Positions 1 through 6,480 of a stretch of 25,123 bases of DNA are shown here, piece by piece (position 1 is the first letter of the stretch; each line of letters starts with the position of its first letter). Below the pieces are notes generated by a model that was not told the DNA's origin, searched no databases, and saw only the letters and a list, made by a program, of their open reading frames with translations. The position numbers were made by a program, and so were the translations under genes. Source of the stretch: a virus. The stretch lies in IMG/VR virus record IMGVR_UViG_3300020159_000557, positions 1-25,123 of that record. One strand, given 5' to 3'.

Positions 1-198
1 AGTTGTTGATGTAGATGATACAAATAACTTAGACCAAGTAACATCACCGACAATACCATCGGCTGTTAAGCCATTTGCTGCTTGCCATTCTTTTACTTTA
101 GATTCTGTACCAGATCCAAAATGACCATCAGCTGCTAATCCTAATTTTGTCTGAAGTTGTTTAACTTCTTCTCCTTTTGACCCGTTTTTTAGTAACAT
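1..198 (-). CDS. Peptidoglycan-binding domain protein, N-terminal part (runs off left edge)
   Basis: Reading from the ATG at 198 to the window edge gives 66 open codons. The peptide begins MLLKNGSKGEEVKQLQ and continues with LGLAADGHFG, KVKEWQAANGL and TADGIVGDVTW. This is the pattern of a PG_binding_1 repeat: GSKGeeVkqLQ, then L..dG.fG, then v..fQ..nGL..DGivG..Tw. Such domains bind cell-wall peptidoglycan and are usually attached to endolysins or tail-associated lysozymes. The catalytic part, if any, would lie left of the window. There is no signal peptide. The start follows the kinase stop by 11 bases, so it is probably co-transcribed with it. The domain identification is confident; the full protein's role is unknown because it is truncated here. 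Confidence 0.8.
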   Translation of the reverse strand, partial: MLLKNGSKGEEVKQLQTKLGLAADGHFGSGTESKVKEWQAANGLTADGIVGDVTWSKLFVSSTSTT

Positions 199-209
199 AG
201 TTGTATATT

Positions 210-767
210 TTATTTATAGATTATTTTTCCTTTTTCACCTGACGGTGGACGAAACTTTTTAGCCATTATTTCTAACTTAGCAGCATTAACGCCATGAAGG
301 TTTCTTTGTGCTAATCGTTTTACGTCTTGTTTATTTGGCTCAAAGACTACATAAATAATCTTATAACCTAACTTTTCAGCCATATTTTCATATGGTAATC
401 GATCTTTATCGTTTAAATTGGTATTGTCAATAACTACAGTTGGTTTTTTCATTAACATACTATCATGAGCTTTATTTATACATTGTCTATGAGCTTCTGA
501 TAATTTAGTAACGTCAAATTTATATTCACCTCCTCTTTCAAAATAATGATCTGCAGAACAAACTACTGGATTTGGTAATTTTTTAATAAAAGTTGATTTT
601 CCAGATCCTGGAAGGCCTACCATAATAACCAAATTCAATTTAACCTCTGCTTCATTCAATTTGAATGTTTTGTATATTTCATTAGTGTATACTTTATTTG
701 GCTCAAACTTCATTGTATGAGCTTCTATATCTTCAAATACTACATCTAATATATCTTTTAATTTCAT
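210..767 (-). CDS. P-loop polynucleotide kinase-like protein
   Basis: This is a 185-residue protein with a Walker A motif GLPGSGKS at residues 51-58 and the motif VIDNTNLN at 112-119. The latter closely matches the kinase half of T4 polynucleotide kinase, which phosphorylates 5'-OH ends of RNA or DNA. A basic segment around RLAQRNLHG (151-159) could be the lid. About 45 residues precede the P-loop, including KLNEAE (36-41), which resembles a prohead-protease cleavage site. The kinase start overlaps the end of the HAD phosphatase gene by 4 bases, so the two are translationally coupled. T4 Pnk carries kinase and phosphatase in one chain; here they look split, phosphatase first. The general P-loop kinase call is strong. 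The substrate (nucleic acid end versus another small molecule) is inferred. Confidence 0.75.
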   Translation of the reverse strand: MKLKDILDVVFEDIEAHTMKFEPNKVYTNEIYKTFKLNEAEVKLNLVIMVGLPGSGKSTFIKKLPNPVVCSADHYFERGGEYKFDVTKLSEAHRQCINKAHDSMLMKKPTVVIDNTNLNDKDRLPYENMAEKLGYKIIYVVFEPNKQDVKRLAQRNLHGVNAAKLEIMAKKFRPPSGEKGKIIYK

Positions 768-1294
768 AAATTTATATGTTCAGCTTCTGTAGTATGTATT
801 ACTTGTAATTGTACTTCAGGATATTTTTCTTTTAATTTACTAACTGCATTTACATTTTTAATAGAGTCGTCAATAAATACAATATCATTATATCCTCTTT
901 TAATTTCCTTTTCTATATAATCTGCTTTCTTTTGCGGATTGGCATCGCCTAAAGCTATTACATAAACCTCTAATCCAAACATTGATTTAAGATATCTTTT
1001 AACTGGATATCCTAAAAGTCTAGCAGTTAAAATAGTTGTTTTAGTAGTTGGGCTAGATGCTGCCTTTTTCAATAATGCAATATTTGGTTTAATTGCAACT
1101 GCATTTTTTATAATAGAATTAAATTCTTTAAAATTAAATACATCTCCTTTTTTAGGGTTATATACAGCAAATTCAGCTGGAGATAATATAAATTTATTCT
1201 CTCCGTTGCGAACATGTATATTTGCTTTAACCTTTGCTAAAGTATCGTCAAAGTCAAATATTCTTAATTTTTTATTAACTACTTCTTTTAACAT
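764..1294 (-). CDS. HAD-family phosphatase, candidate polynucleotide 3'-phosphatase partner
   Basis: This 176-residue protein has the HAD motifs in order. Motif I is FDFDDTLA at 13-20, with D14 as the predicted nucleophile and D16 as acid/base. A motif II threonine sits in TILTAR (87-92, T90). A lysine region NPQKKADY (119-126) follows, and motif IV is VFIDDS (139-144). The cap is small, as in nucleic-acid or protein phosphatases of this class. Similar HAD proteins with LSPAEFAVY-type segments occur in T4-like phages. Its 3' end overlaps the kinase gene by 4 bases, and its ATG overlaps the PhoH stop. The pairing suggests a role in removing 3'-phosphates before end sealing, as the C-terminal half of T4 Pnk does. 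The enzyme class is clear; the substrate is inferred from context. Confidence 0.75.
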   Translation of the reverse strand: MLKEVVNKKLRIFDFDDTLAKVKANIHVRNGENKFILSPAEFAVYNPKKGDVFNFKEFNSIIKNAVAIKPNIALLKKAASSPTTKTTILTARLLGYPVKRYLKSMFGLEVYVIALGDANPQKKADYIEKEIKRGYNDIVFIDDSIKNVNAVSKLKEKYPEVQLQVIHTTEAEHINL

Positions 1295-1980
1295 TATCTA
1301 TCGTATTCTTTGTATACATTTAATATTTCCGGAACAATTGGGTGTCTATGATTTTGGTGCAATACAATTACTTTAACATCATTAACTCTAGATTCTAAAA
1401 TCTTAAAAAAGTCAATTCCAGATTCTTTTTTATTTCTTAAATCAATCTGTGAAGTATCTCCACAAAAAATCATTTTTGAATTTAATCCTAAACGTCCTAC
1501 AATCATTTCCGTTTGATTGTTATTAACGTTTTGAGCTTCATCGACAATAACGCATGCATTAACAAACGTTCTTCCTCGTACAAAAGCGAACGGTACAATT
1601 TCTATCTCTTGATTCTCAACCATCTTATCAATTGTCTGTTTGCTATACAACATATATAAGTTAGCATAAATAGGGGCTAACCATGGATCCATTTTTTCTT
1701 TCATTGATCCTGGAAGAAATCCAATTTCATCTGCCGAAGCGACGTTTGGACGAGTTATAATAATTTTTTCAATCTGACGATTAAAGAACATATCCAATGC
1801 AATTTGACACGCTAATAACGTTTTACCAGACCCTGCTTGCCCTTTTAAAAGCGATACCGTATGTGATAGAATGTCAGCTTTTGCTACTTTTTGCTCTTCA
1901 TTTAACGAAATGTTAAATTTAATATCGTTTTTTGGTTTACGCTTTTGACTGTTACGCAGTTTTTCAGTTACTGGATCCAT
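1294..1980 (-). CDS. phoH: PhoH-like P-loop ATPase
   Basis: This 228-residue protein is close to a minimal PhoH domain. It has LNEEQK at 26-31, Walker A GQAGSGKT at 47-54, the PhoH signature IITRPNV followed by GFLPGS, then PFAFVRGRTF. Walker B is VIVDEAQN (about residues 144-151), followed by a sensor segment FCGDTSQIDL and the arginine region HQNHRHP. PhoH family proteins are ATPases related to helicase superfamily 1; some are fused to or work with RNases. They are very common in large phages, but their phage role is not settled. The gene sits just ahead of the HAD phosphatase and kinase genes, all with no gap or slight overlap, which supports a nucleic-acid-metabolism group. Family assignment is firm. 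Confidence 0.93.
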   Translation of the reverse strand: MDPVTEKLRNSQKRKPKNDIKFNISLNEEQKVAKADILSHTVSLLKGQAGSGKTLLACQIALDMFFNRQIEKIIITRPNVASADEIGFLPGSMKEKMDPWLAPIYANLYMLYSKQTIDKMVENQEIEIVPFAFVRGRTFVNACVIVDEAQNVNNNQTEMIVGRLGLNSKMIFCGDTSQIDLRNKKESGIDFFKILESRVNDVKVIVLHQNHRHPIVPEILNVYKEYDR

Positions 1981-2004
1981 AAATAAATTTGTTAAGTGAT
2001 TAAA

Positions 2005-2259
2005 TTAATTTGATTTTTCTTCCATATACTCAGCAACGCTGTGCATATAATCAGAAGCTAACGTAATATATGCTGATACCCAACCTGGTAAGTTATCTTG
2101 ATCATTAATCATTTTATATAACTTTCCTGCATTTGTAATCATATCACGAAGTTCGCCTTTAGCCATTTTTGCTTCGTGGTCCGGTTCTGTTGGTGTAAGC
2201 ATATTATTCATTTCTTCCCGAACTATTGATTTGATTAGGGTTTTAATATTCTTATCCAT
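2005..2259 (-). CDS. Small acidic/helical protein of unknown function
   Basis: This 84-residue protein has no family I recognise. It begins with a probable amphipathic helix containing LIKSIVREEMNNML, similar in style to the N-terminus of the 131-residue protein at 7236-7631. The rest is predicted helical and charged (HEAKMAKGELRDMI; YMHSVAEYMEEKSN). There is no signal peptide or membrane segment. It has its own upstream ATATTTAT-type element (2279-2292) and follows the homing endonuclease gene, so it may be the first gene of a unit leading into phoH and the kinase group. Coding status is supported by the ATG, the operon position and the lack of a competing frame. Confidence 0.6.
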   Translation of the reverse strand: MDKNIKTLIKSIVREEMNNMLTPTEPDHEAKMAKGELRDMITNAGKLYKMINDQDNLPGWVSAYITLASDYMHSVAEYMEEKSN

Positions 2260-2278
2260 GTTTTTATTAAGTTATTAC

Positions 2279-2292
2279 TTTAATATAAATAT
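2279..2292 (-). promoter_or_regulatory. ATATTTAT-type upstream element before the 84-residue gene
   Basis: On the minus strand this reads ATATTTATATTAAA, 19 bases before the ATG at 2259. The identical 14-mer occurs at 2893-2906 and 16000-16013, each just before a start codon. It is a candidate late promoter core. Confidence 0.55.
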
Positions 2293-2306
2293 CTGTTTTG
2301 CTCCTT

Positions 2307-2321
2307 TATATCAGTAGAAGA
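2307..2321. repeat. 15-bp direct repeat, left copy flanking the homing endonuclease
   Basis: The plus-strand sequence TATATCAGTAGAAGA is identical to 2932-2946. Each copy sits directly against a hairpin and upstream (in the minus-strand sense) of an ATATTTATATTAAA element. The two copies bracket the homing endonuclease gene, 625 bases apart. Confidence 0.8.
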
Positions 2322-2340
2322 AGGGCTAAAATTAACCCTT
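2321..2340 (-). terminator. Hairpin downstream of the homing endonuclease gene
   Basis: AAGGG (2321-2325) pairs with CCCTT (2336-2340). The stem can extend inward with a TAA/TTA pairing after one mismatch. In the minus-strand sense it follows the endonuclease stop by about 13 bases and is succeeded by TCTTCT rather than a pure U-run, so termination would be weak or need help. Confidence 0.45.
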
Positions 2341-2353
2341 TTACTACATTAAG

Positions 2354-2884
2354 TTATGACTTAGAAAACTTTCCAGTAGCTGGGTCTCTGAATTTAGAAT
2401 AGTTTCTATTTTTTAAAGATTGTCTTCTAGCTTCATATTTTTCCATACCTACTTCATCTCCATATCGTTGCTTGAACCAATCTAAAGTATATCGACCTTT
2501 TGCTGCAAGTCGTTGATTTTCTTTAGTAGATTCTGAATGTGGCTTTTCTATATGGGTTTTACGATTTTCTCGTATACGAGATCGTATTGATTCTTTATTT
2601 GGATTGTATGTAAAGTTATCTCCGCCTTCACCGCCTTCTCCTACATTATAGTATTTTTGAGACTTTTGTGCATTTGTAATTGCAATCCAATGTTTTTCAC
2701 ATTCATTAAGCTCTTCAATTGAATTGCAAGATTCTAGAATTATTTTTTTAAAATTTTCTTTACCGTATTTTATAATTGCTTTTGTAAGTATACGACCAGA
2801 TCCTAAATACTCTGGATCGTTATGTGTGTCCTTTCCAATATATCGCTTGCCGTTAATTAAATTAATTGTTTCGTAAATTACCAT
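2354..2884 (-). CDS. Free-standing GIY-YIG homing endonuclease
   Basis: This 176-residue protein has an N-terminal GIY-YIG nuclease module. The GIY strand is degenerate (VIYETINLINGK), followed by RYIGKD and a YLGSG segment. Then come KYGKENFKKIILE, the conserved E in the ELNECEKHWI helix, and the NVGEGGEGGD loop. Related phage enzymes such as SegA types and I-TevI cut DNA near their own insertion site to promote gene spread. The C-terminal part has basic repeats and ends with RYGDEVGMEKYEAR and FRDPATGKFSKS, the latter like NUMOD-type DNA-binding tails. It lies between the capsid gene and a small gene, both intact, so it is not inside an intron here. It is flanked by matching hairpin and repeat modules. 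Confidence 0.88.
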   Translation of the reverse strand: MVIYETINLINGKRYIGKDTHNDPEYLGSGRILTKAIIKYGKENFKKIILESCNSIEELNECEKHWIAITNAQKSQKYYNVGEGGEGGDNFTYNPNKESIRSRIRENRKTHIEKPHSESTKENQRLAAKGRYTLDWFKQRYGDEVGMEKYEARRQSLKNRNYSKFRDPATGKFSKS

Positions 2885-2892
2885 AGAATTCT

Positions 2893-2906
2893 TTTAATAT
2901 AAATAT
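2893..2906 (-). promoter_or_regulatory. ATATTTAT-type upstream element before the homing endonuclease
   Basis: The minus strand reads ATATTTATATTAAA, ending 8 bases before the ATG at 2884. It is identical to the elements at 2279-2292 and 16000-16013. Confidence 0.55.
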
Positions 2907-2931
2907 ATGAGTTTTACGGAAACAAAGCCAA

Positions 2932-2946
2932 TATATCAGTAGAAGA
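2932..2946. repeat. 15-bp direct repeat, right copy flanking the homing endonuclease
   Basis: TATATCAGTAGAAGA on the plus strand, identical to 2307-2321. Its last bases overlap the strong hairpin that follows the capsid gene. Confidence 0.8.
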
Positions 2947-2968
2947 GGAGTTATTTCTAACTCCTCTT
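2943..2968 (-). terminator. Strong hairpin downstream of the major capsid gene
   Basis: AAGAGGAGTT (2943-2952) and AACTCCTCTT (2959-2968) form a perfect 10-bp stem with a 6-base loop, 25 bases after the capsid stop codon. The sequence after the stem in the minus-strand sense is TCTACTGATATA, not a U-run. It may therefore act as a terminator or as a 3' stabilising/processing hairpin for the abundant capsid mRNA. Confidence 0.65.
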
Positions 2969-2993
2969 CAATTTAATAATTAAATTTCAGTGA

Positions 2994-4670
2994 TTATACT
3001 AAATGTAATCCAGAAACTTTAATAGTTCCATAAAATTCCGGACGAACCATTTTCTTAGCATAACGAGTCATTACCCCTTTACGTGGAGTAAAGTTGGTAG
3101 GATCGTATACTAATGGAGTCATGATCAATGGAATGTAAGGAGCATATACAGCACCTGTTTCTAAGAATTGAGCACCTCTATAACCTAACAAGATTACGTT
3201 GTCAGTCATATATGGATTTTTGTACACTGTAAAGCGGCTGTTCAACATACCTACTTTTTGCACACCCATTGCAAATTGCATTTTATCACCATTAGTGTCA
3301 GCAGCATATCCTGGAATTGATTCTAAGATAGTTGCAACGTCTGGAGAACATACTAAGAAGTTTGCACCACCACGCATAGTCTTTTGGTGAATTTTATTAG
3401 ATACTTTTTGGATTTTAGTTCCTAAAGTTTGGAACCAAGTACCTTGAGTATAAGCAGTACCGGTATATCCACCAGCTGTAAACTGATCAGTTGCTGAATT
3501 GTACTCATATCCTACTTGTGCAGACCATCTTTCAGTTGTCACAGCATTTTGAATCAACATATCTAAGATTTCTAAATCAATCTCTTGAGAGATATATTCA
3601 GATAACATAGAAGTTAATTCAGCTTCTGCGTCAATTGAGTGGTATGCATTTAAGTCTTGAGCAAACTCTGGAGACCAAATAGCTTTTAACTTACGAGTTT
3701 TAGCAACGATTGCTTCAGATTTCAACTCAACGTTGATTTCAGGAATATTAATATCAGTTCCAGCACCTACAGTATCTTCAAAATCACCTCTTGAATTAGC
3801 AGCTGGTTGAGCTTGATAAAGAACGTGAGCTGCAGTTGCGGTTAATGCTATAGATCCAGAAACAATAAATGAAATTGTCGTTCCAGCACCAGAAGTACTA
3901 ACTGTTGTAAATTGTGGGAAGTAAGCAGAGATACCTGATCCTGTAATAGCAAAAGCTCTAGCTCCATTTATATCTGGATTAGTTAATGCTGCAGAAGAAA
4001 TAGTTATTTTTTTGAATGCTGTTGAACCTGAATAAGCATTGATGAATTTTGTATCATAGTTAAATGAATCATCATCTGCACCTAAACCTGGAATTACAGA
4101 AGCAATAGATGAAGATGCAGCTCCTGGAGTTACGGAAGCAGATACATATGTATTAGTTCTTACGTCATTAATTGAATAACCAAATCTACCAGCACCATAA
4201 AGACCTTGAGAAGGATCTGAAGTAGTGTTAGTTACACCGAATACAGAGTTATTTTGATATCCTGAATCAGTAGTCGATTGTCCAGCGGTATTACCAGCAG
4301 TTGAATTATTAAAACCAGCTTGAGCAGTACCGTATTTAAAATCCATATAGAACACTAGACCTGAAGGTAGGTTCATTGGTTGAACTGATACGAAATCTTT
4401 AGCAGCGATTTCAGCAAATACACGACGTACTAGCGGTAAAGCTACACCTGACCATTGTTCAGAGTTTGCTGCAATACCTGTTGAGTTTGCTTCAGTTACT
4501 AATTGTTTTGCCTGGTTTTCAAGCATGATAGCCATACCGTGACGGTCATATTCGCTATCAATACCTTCTAATAAACCAGTTTTAGACCATTTACCTACTA
4601 GGCCTTTGGTCTCTTCCATTTGACGGCGAACAGCGCTATTGCTATCACCTAAGATGTTTTGTAAAGACAT
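2994..4670 (-). CDS. 23: Major capsid protein, T4 gp23-like
   Basis: This 558-residue protein builds the phage head shell. The N-terminal part has KWSKTGLLEG (27-36), MLENQAKQLVTEA (49-61) and then ALPLVRRVFAEI and VSVQPMNLPSG. These match the layout of T4 gp23, whose N-terminal 65 residues are removed by the gp21 protease at a similar L-x-E/A site. Here the predicted cut is after E60. A beta-rich serine/glycine/alanine segment around residues 170-290 looks like an inserted surface domain. The C-terminus (YDPTNFTPRKGVMTRYAKK, then RPEFYG) is typical of the HK97-fold gp23 family. It follows the acidic scaffold-like gene by 31 bases and ends before a strong hairpin. The start is preceded by an A-rich leader without a Shine-Dalgarno sequence. 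Identification is confident. Confidence 0.95.
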   Translation of the reverse strand: MSLQNILGDSNSAVRRQMEETKGLVGKWSKTGLLEGIDSEYDRHGMAIMLENQAKQLVTEANSTGIAANSEQWSGVALPLVRRVFAEIAAKDFVSVQPMNLPSGLVFYMDFKYGTAQAGFNNSTAGNTAGQSTTDSGYQNNSVFGVTNTTSDPSQGLYGAGRFGYSINDVRTNTYVSASVTPGAASSSIASVIPGLGADDDSFNYDTKFINAYSGSTAFKKITISSAALTNPDINGARAFAITGSGISAYFPQFTTVSTSGAGTTISFIVSGSIALTATAAHVLYQAQPAANSRGDFEDTVGAGTDINIPEINVELKSEAIVAKTRKLKAIWSPEFAQDLNAYHSIDAEAELTSMLSEYISQEIDLEILDMLIQNAVTTERWSAQVGYEYNSATDQFTAGGYTGTAYTQGTWFQTLGTKIQKVSNKIHQKTMRGGANFLVCSPDVATILESIPGYAADTNGDKMQFAMGVQKVGMLNSRFTVYKNPYMTDNVILLGYRGAQFLETGAVYAPYIPLIMTPLVYDPTNFTPRKGVMTRYAKKMVRPEFYGTIKVSGLHLV

Positions 4671-4701
4671 TGTTATTTTTGTTTTTTTTAGTTTGTTAAA
4701 A

Positions 4702-5586
4702 TTATTTTAAACCTGCCAATTTTTTAAATCTATTAGCTAACTCAGTACCTTCAGAAATTACTTGCTTCGCAGGTTTGGTAGATCCTACCGGTTTTGAAGC
4801 GAATGATTCCTTAACTACTTTCTTCGTTGATGGCATTTTAAAGCCTTCAGCTAAAGTTGAGTATACTAATTTAACTTCACGTAAAGTAAAAGCTCTATCG
4901 AAGTTTTCGATAACTTTCATTTTTTGACCTTCGTTTAAAGTGAAATTACGGAATAATTTATTAGAATATAAAAGTTTAGCATTTAATAAATTTACTTCAT
5001 TAATTTTACCTTTTAGGAAACGTATTACATTATACGCTTCTTCTAAGTCTTCGCTAGACTCTTCTTCTGGTTCTTCCATTGTTTCTTCACTTTCGTCTTC
5101 TTCACGTAAAGATCTGATAATTTCATTGATGTCGATGTCTTCATCCATTTCGTCAGTCATGTCTTCAGCTTCTTCCATTGAATCATAGTCTTCAGACTCT
5201 TCGCCTTCTTCCATTGTTTCTTCGTCGCTGTCTTCCATTTCTAATTCGCGGATGATTTCTTCTAAATCTAAATCATCATCTTCTGTTTCTGTAGGAGCTT
5301 CTTCTTCAGCTGGAGTTTCTTCATACTCTTCTTCAGCTTCAGGTGCTTCCTCTTGCTCTTCTTCACCTTCGTCAAAACGTACGTTATTGTCTGCATACTC
5401 TTCAGTTTCAAACTCGTTTGTTAATTCTGCTTCGTCTTCGTCTGAAAGTTCTTCAGCCAATTTAGCAGACAACATAGATTGAAGTCTTGGAGTGAATGCC
5501 TCTTCTAACGCTAGTTTTGCATTGGCAAGAGCTGTTTCTCTAACCGCTTTTGCATCAGCAATAGCTTCTTTTAATAGGTCTTTCAT
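4702..5586 (-). CDS. Acidic prohead scaffold-like protein (gp22 position)
   Basis: This 294-residue protein lies between the protease gene group and the capsid gene, where T4 encodes scaffold gp22. An alanine/lysine-rich helix opens the protein. A very acidic block (roughly residues 48-185) is dominated by Glu and Asp with repeated EEtMEE-like units. A basic, helical C-terminal part follows, with LNEGQKMK, VISEGTEL and the final RFKKLAGLK. T4 scaffold and prohead-core proteins are similarly acidic and helical and are degraded by the prohead protease. I cannot show sequence homology to gp22 by eye, so the call rests on position, composition and putative cleavage sites. Two plus-strand open frames over this gene are artefacts of its repetitive GAA/GAT codons. 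AAGG stands 4 bases before the ATG, one of few Shine-Dalgarno-like tracts here. Confidence 0.7.
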   Translation of the reverse strand: MKDLLKEAIADAKAVRETALANAKLALEEAFTPRLQSMLSAKLAEELSDEDEAELTNEFETEEYADNNVRFDEGEEEQEEAPEAEEEYEETPAEEEAPTETEDDDLDLEEIIRELEMEDSDEETMEEGEESEDYDSMEEAEDMTDEMDEDIDINEIIRSLREEDESEETMEEPEEESSEDLEEAYNVIRFLKGKINEVNLLNAKLLYSNKLFRNFTLNEGQKMKVIENFDRAFTLREVKLVYSTLAEGFKMPSTKKVVKESFASKPVGSTKPAKQVISEGTELANRFKKLAGLK

Positions 5587-5656
5587 TGTCCTTTTATTAA
5601 TAAATTAATTGGAAATAAGATTATTATAAATCTTAATAGAATATAAAATATCTAGC

Positions 5657-5687
5657 GCCTTATATAAGTAGATAATAAGAATAAGGC
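5657..5687 (-). promoter_or_regulatory. Second hairpin in the leader of the scaffold/capsid unit
   Basis: GCCTTAT (5657-5663) pairs with ATAAGGC (5681-5687) around a 17-base loop. On the minus strand the loop and 3' arm give ATCTACTTATATAAGGCGC, then AGATATTTTATATT. That resembles the TCTACTGATATA-to-ATATTTATATT module near 2307 and 2932. It may be a promoter region or a leader structure. Confidence 0.4.
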
Positions 5688-5710
5688 ATTGTGCGTTACA
5701 AAAATAAATA

Positions 5711-5736
5711 TGGTAGTGCTGTTGAAAACACTACCA
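5711..5736 (-). terminator. Intrinsic terminator after the 239-residue gene
   Basis: TGGTAGTG (5711-5718) and CACTACCA (5729-5736) form a perfect 8-bp stem with a 10-base loop. In the minus-strand sense it is followed by TATTTATTTTTG, a U-rich run, and it lies 24 bases after the stop at 5761. A/T-rich arms on both sides would also allow function in the other direction. It separates the upstream head-gene unit from the scaffold/capsid unit. Confidence 0.75.
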
Positions 5737-5760
5737 TTTGTTATATTTATTTTTTAATTT

Positions 5761-6480
5761 TTAAGCAAGTTTAATTTTTGCTTGATGTTCTTTAATATAA
5801 TTTATTAATTCCTTAATAAGTTTATATATCTCTGCTGATTTACCTATCATTCCTGCAATAGCAAATATTACTAATATTCCGGAAGAAATTGAAGGAAATA
5901 AATAAGCTGCTAAAGCTAATAGTAATACTGTAGTTAATATCGTGCCAGAAATGCCGGCAATTTTTTGCCCAAACTCACTAAATCCTAATTTTTCAGCAAT
6001 CCAAGCAAAAGACTTTTCCATTACTTTAGCAGGAAATCCTGTAACTTTTTTAATTCCAGAAATTATTTTTTCTATTTTAGTTTTCATGCTATTTTCATCA
6101 ACCTCTTTAAATCCTAGTTTATGTAACCCATCTGCTAGTATATGTAAAAAAGCTGAATTGCCTAATATCGTGCCTACCGCTTCAATTGAGTGTAATACGC
6201 CGGATTCATTAATATATGATCTAGATTCTTTAATTTCTTTTTTTATTGAATCAATATCAGATACATTGACATTAGAAATTTTACCGTCTGCGTCTATTAA
6301 AGCAGAAAGCATAGCAGCTTGCACTTCATCATCTGTAATATTTTCACCATCTTTCTTAAGTTCAGTGCCTAATGAAAATAACTGTTTTTGTACATCAGAA
6401 GCATCACCTTCTGCAGATTCTATTAAAAATTTTACATATGTCTGTAAAACAATTGATTGTGCTATCGGCGCTAATCTCAT
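5761..6480 (-). CDS. Putative membrane protein with C-terminal hydrophobic hairpin
   Basis: This 239-residue protein has no family I recognise. The first ~170 residues are soluble and helical, with a YINESG segment near residue 93. A strongly hydrophobic stretch at about 179-213 (ILTTVLLLALAAYLF and ILVIFAIAGMIG) could form two membrane helices joined by a short SISS turn, and a charged tail ends the protein. Its ATG overlaps the stop of the preceding gene and it is the last gene before the terminator at 5711-5736, so it belongs to the protease-led unit. A membrane hairpin is unusual for a head-core protein; a role at the membrane during prohead initiation (as with T4 gp40) or in the virion is possible but unproven. 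A 198-codon plus-strand open frame covers it and is judged a shadow. Confidence 0.7.
   Translation of the reverse strand: MRLAPIAQSIVLQTYVKFLIESAEGDASDVQKQLFSLGTELKKDGENITDDEVQAAMLSALIDADGKISNVNVSDIDSIKKEIKESRSYINESGVLHSIEAVGTILGNSAFLHILADGLHKLGFKEVDENSMKTKIEKIISGIKKVTGFPAKVMEKSFAWIAEKLGFSEFGQKIAGISGTILTTVLLLALAAYLFPSISSGILVIFAIAGMIGKSAEIYKLIKELINYIKEHQAKIKLA

Noticed and set aside
211-218. TATAAATA on the minus strand, an exact T4 late promoter core, 12 bases before the ATG at 198.
   Set aside because: It occurs once, overlaps the kinase stop codon and is not the element seen before the other genes. Chance in AT-rich DNA cannot be excluded.
2354-2884. Group I intron hosting the GIY-YIG gene.
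   Set aside because: The flanking genes are both complete with their own start and stop, so no interrupted exon is visible. The endonuclease is free-standing.
4940-5482. Serine-rich plus-strand open frames.
   Set aside because: They are the complement of the Glu/Asp-codon-rich block of the scaffold-like gene, so Ser-rich translation is expected by chance.
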